A stretch of DNA of 64,000 bases from Fibrobacterota bacterium (GTDB lineage Bacteria; Fibrobacterota; Fibrobacteria; UBA11236): the NCBI GenBank assembly GCA_947482115.1, contig CANKII010000001.1:310001-374000 (forward strand), read 5' to 3'. Below, piece after piece: positions 61,807-64,000 of the stretch (position 1 is its first letter; every line of letters begins with the position of its first letter). A program made the position numbers and the translations under genes. The notes under the pieces are model-generated. The model had not been told where the DNA came from. It did not search any database and was given only the letters and a program-made list of their open reading frames with translations.

Positions 61807-62355
61807 TCATTTTTTGGCGGAGTAATATTCAATGGAACCGTAAATCTTGACCGCGCTGTCAATACTTTTAACTGTCGAAAGCAGGCTGGTTTTGATGTAA
61901 AAAATACCGCGTGTGGATTGACTGTAATTCCCATGATCACTCGCGGTGACACGGTAATCCAAAATACCTGTGGAACGGGTGCTGGAACCCACATTCAAAT
62001 CCACGTGCCAATTCTCTTGAAAGGTGACATAATCATAATCCACGTGAAACAGGGTCTTGGATTTGAGATTGGTAAGGGGCATGTCCAGTGCATTGGCTTG
62101 TTTTGCCTTTGCCTGTATGCTGTCCGTGTAATATCCGTATTCAAATTGAAAAGTGACGGGACAAGCCTTGCTGAGTATCGCGGAATCGTTGGCCGGCGTT
62201 GCCAGATAAAAATCCCGGGCTGAGGGGGAAACCACTGTTGTGACAAACACATCTTTCGCCGTTCCGGTGCAATCTTCGTTCTTATCGCATCCGATAAAGA
62301 GAAGGAGTGCGAATAATGAACCGTATTTGATGAAGTTTGGAAGGGAAGAATTCAT
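61807..62355 (-). CDS. Putative lipoprotein, paralogue of the previous gene
   Basis: 182-residue exported protein. Signal sequence with lipobox LLFIGC (about residue 23). Conserved with the neighbouring paralogue are SKACPVTFQFEYGYY, TLFHVDYDYVTFQENWHV and DHGNYSQSTRGIFYIKTSL. ATG 62355 has AAGGAG at good spacing. Predicted beta-rich; function unknown. Both genes lie upstream of trmFO on the same strand. Confidence 0.65.
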   Translation of the reverse strand: MNSSLPNFIKYGSLFALLLFIGCDKNEDCTGTAKDVFVTTVVSPSARDFYLATPANDSAILSKACPVTFQFEYGYYTDSIQAKAKQANALDMPLTNLKSKTLFHVDYDYVTFQENWHVDLNVGSSTRSTGILDYRVTASDHGNYSQSTRGIFYIKTSLLSTVKSIDSAVKIYGSIEYYSAKK

Positions 62356-62492
62356 GGCTGGCTCCTTGAAAAAGTTCTCCAATCAGTTGTTTAGCAGTCT
62401 CACCGCTTTTATGAAAACCATCGGCCTTAAAATCCAGAATATAATTCCCTCACCACTGAGTTTACCTTGGATGCAATGAAAAACCAGACGTA

Positions 62493-63041
62493 CTACCTCA
62501 AAGAAGGCTTCCTTCGGCCATTGATCCAATAACCTTTAATAATCCCCAAATGATCCATGGGCGAAATTCGAGGCGGAAGGCCCGATTGTTGGGGCAGCAA
62601 GGAAGAGCCTTCCATCGCTTGCAGCGTATCCACCAGTTTTGGTTGGACAGCCACAAGACATCGTGGATTGGTGTATTCACATGCCAAATGCTGCACCGCA
62701 TATACCGGATACTTTCCAACCTTCAATGTCCGAACATCATACGACGGTCCATAAGGTCGGATATCGGCCACGCACACCCGCTCCGGATGGCTCTCCACCA
62801 CAAAGGACAAATAGAGAGAATGAGAACCCGTGTCCAAAGAGGTGTGTGTGAAACTTGTCTGACAGTTACCGTAAGCATAGCTGAGTAACTGTAGGGTAAA
62901 GGGTTTGTTCGCGGGAGTCTGTTTGGGCTGGATAAACCAACCGCTGTCTTTTACAGGAGGCGCAGTGGTTTGCGCAAGAAGAAATTGTCCACCGAGGAAA
63001 AAACACACCGCCAGAACCGGAAGTTTCAACATCGGACTCAC
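62493..63041 (-). CDS. Secreted hypothetical protein
   Basis: 182-residue exported protein. Signal peptide KLPVLAVCFFLGGQFLLAQ (to about residue 24), no lipobox. Four cysteines in the mature part (CQTSF, VCVADI, ACEYTN, CLVAV) could form two disulfides. No domain recognised. The 192 bp to the purH stop contain only a pair of overlapping inverted repeats (63071-63079/63136-63144 and 63076-63083/63117-63124). Confidence 0.6.
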   Translation of the reverse strand: MSPMLKLPVLAVCFFLGGQFLLAQTTAPPVKDSGWFIQPKQTPANKPFTLQLLSYAYGNCQTSFTHTSLDTGSHSLYLSFVVESHPERVCVADIRPYGPSYDVRTLKVGKYPVYAVQHLACEYTNPRCLVAVQPKLVDTLQAMEGSSLLPQQSGLPPRISPMDHLGIIKGYWINGRRKPSLR

Positions 63042-63234
63042 CTCATTTCATACATGTTTCCCTTTTTTGGCTGTGGAAACCCTTTTATGAAAGGAGAGTA
63101 AACTGAACATCTTGTGGGTTTCCCTCCTTCGGGCTTCCACAGCGTTTATCAATAATATATCGCATTTAAGTTTCGGGACAAAGTCATTTAAAGGTCAAAA
63201 ATGCCCCGAAATAACATGCATTTGAAACCGCTAT

Positions 63235-64000
63235 TTAATGCCTGAAATGCCGTGTTCCGGTGAACACCATGGCAATGCCCAGTTCGTTCGCAGTCGCAAC
63301 TACCTCTGCATCGCGAAGGCTGCCTCCCGGCTGAACTATGTACCGGATTCCACCCTCATGAGCCGCACGAACATTGTCGTCAAACGGAAAGAAGGCGTCC
63401 GATGCCATCACACATCGACCCATGGCTTCGCGGACAAAGGCTTCGACATCCGCAAAACCTTTGGACTCCGCAATACGGGCAAGATTTTCCCGCGCCCGCG
63501 GCTGGCACAATTTCAAATTGGAATCGATGCGGTTCGGCTGACCCGGACCCATTCCCACCAAGGTGTAACATCCCGCCTCGTATTCATAACCCATCACAAT
63601 GGCATTCGACTTCACATGCTTGCAGGCTCTCCATGTGAAGCCAGCTAGCGGACGCACTTCATTGGGGAAACTCAATGTGGTCGCGGTTTCCCATTTGCGC
63701 CAAAGCTCCACATCGCGATCCTGTTCCAGCATTCCACCGAGAATGTGCTTGTAAACTTTCCGCGGTTGCGGAGCGATCAAGGTTCCCAAATCCAACAGAC
63801 GGATGTCCTTGCTTTTCTTTTGCAGAAAATCCAAAGCGTCCGGTTCGAATCCTGGAGCCACAACCGCTTCGACGAAGCGGCCTTTGAGCAACTCCGCCGT
63901 AGCCATGTCCAGCTTGCGTGAAACGGCAATGACCGAACCAAATGCGGAAACCGGATCGGCTTGCCACGCGGACTCAAAAGCCTGCGCGAGAGTTTTTCCG
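63235..64000 (-). CDS. purH: AICAR transformylase/IMP cyclohydrolase, 5'-truncated
   Basis: Bifunctional enzyme for the last two steps of IMP synthesis. Only the C-terminal 255 residues, in the AICAR transformylase domain, lie inside; the frame is open to the right edge. Conserved parts are SAFGSVIAVSRKLD, FVEAVVAPGFEPDAL, VKSNAIVMG, GMGPGQPNRIDS, MASDAFFPFDD and YIVQPGGSLRDAEV with the ending VFTGTRHFRH. The ATG at 63906 is internal. Confidence 0.96.
   Translation of the reverse strand, partial: GKTLAQAFESAWQADPVSAFGSVIAVSRKLDMATAELLKGRFVEAVVAPGFEPDALDFLQKKSKDIRLLDLGTLIAPQPRKVYKHILGGMLEQDRDVELWRKWETATTLSFPNEVRPLAGFTWRACKHVKSNAIVMGYEYEAGCYTLVGMGPGQPNRIDSNLKLCQPRARENLARIAESKGFADVEAFVREAMGRCVMASDAFFPFDDNVRAAHEGGIRYIVQPGGSLRDAEVVATANELGIAMVFTGTRHFRH

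Overview
The window reads as chromosomal DNA of a free-living bacterium of the FCB group, most plausibly Fibrobacterota; the phylum is inferred, not proven. Pointers are a Gld-type ABC gene set, subtilases and a repeat protein with T9SS-like C-terminal sorting domains, Bacteroidota-style ParE/ParC, a bacilliredoxin BrxA, a conserved protein family common in Bacteroidota, a futalosine-type menaquinone gene, and secreted polysaccharide-degrading enzymes. Genes are dense, moderate in GC and lie in short operons on both strands. Only asnS (left) and purH (right) are cut by the window ends.

1-10.2 kb: the end of asnS, an IS3-family transposase remnant, an orphan radical SAM protein, then a tightly coupled minus-strand operon (RND/MMPL exporter, alginate-lyase-like enzyme, GH30 glycosidase), followed by a HAD protein, a family 2 glycosyltransferase and protein-isoaspartate methyltransferase. 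10.3-17.2 kb: a SpoVG-family gene behind a sigma-54-like promoter, comM, tmRNA (ssrA), and an ABC/GldG/DUF4340 operon. 17.2-22.9 kb: a lipoate ligase homologue and the complete pyruvate dehydrogenase operon (E1 alpha, E1 beta, E2, E3), with a nested inverted-repeat element between ligase and E3 and an 11-bp-stem palindrome in the operon leader.

23-35 kb: two paralogous secreted subtilases flank a 1146-residue protein that I recognise as PPi-type phosphoenolpyruvate carboxykinase; the second subtilase carries 11 tandem Ig-like repeats, part of which form a two-unit higher-order array. 35-40 kb: parC and parE are separated by two AT-rich small genes. 40-48.6 kb: hemB, HIT protein, L33, mqnE, ybeY, a CorC-like protein, peptide deformylase, a dipeptide epimerase and a glycosyltransferase. 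48.6-53.5 kb: an exported TldD-type peptidase and its motif-less partner, an ACP-like protein lacking the usual serine, a Gre factor and tRNA-Phe. 53.6-64 kb: a seven-repeat secreted protein, menaquinone genes (ubiE, ubiX, ubiA), an FMN-binding protein, RidA, BrxA, trmFO, lipoproteins and purH.

Four palindromic repeat elements of two architectures (17.9, 41.8, 48.2 and 56.1 kb) stand out. All touch coding sequence: they supply stop codons, a possible start region, an N-terminal extension or an in-frame insertion. Together with the PPi-PEPCK locus they are the most interesting observations here. No CRISPR array, prophage, rRNA operon or complete insertion sequence was seen.
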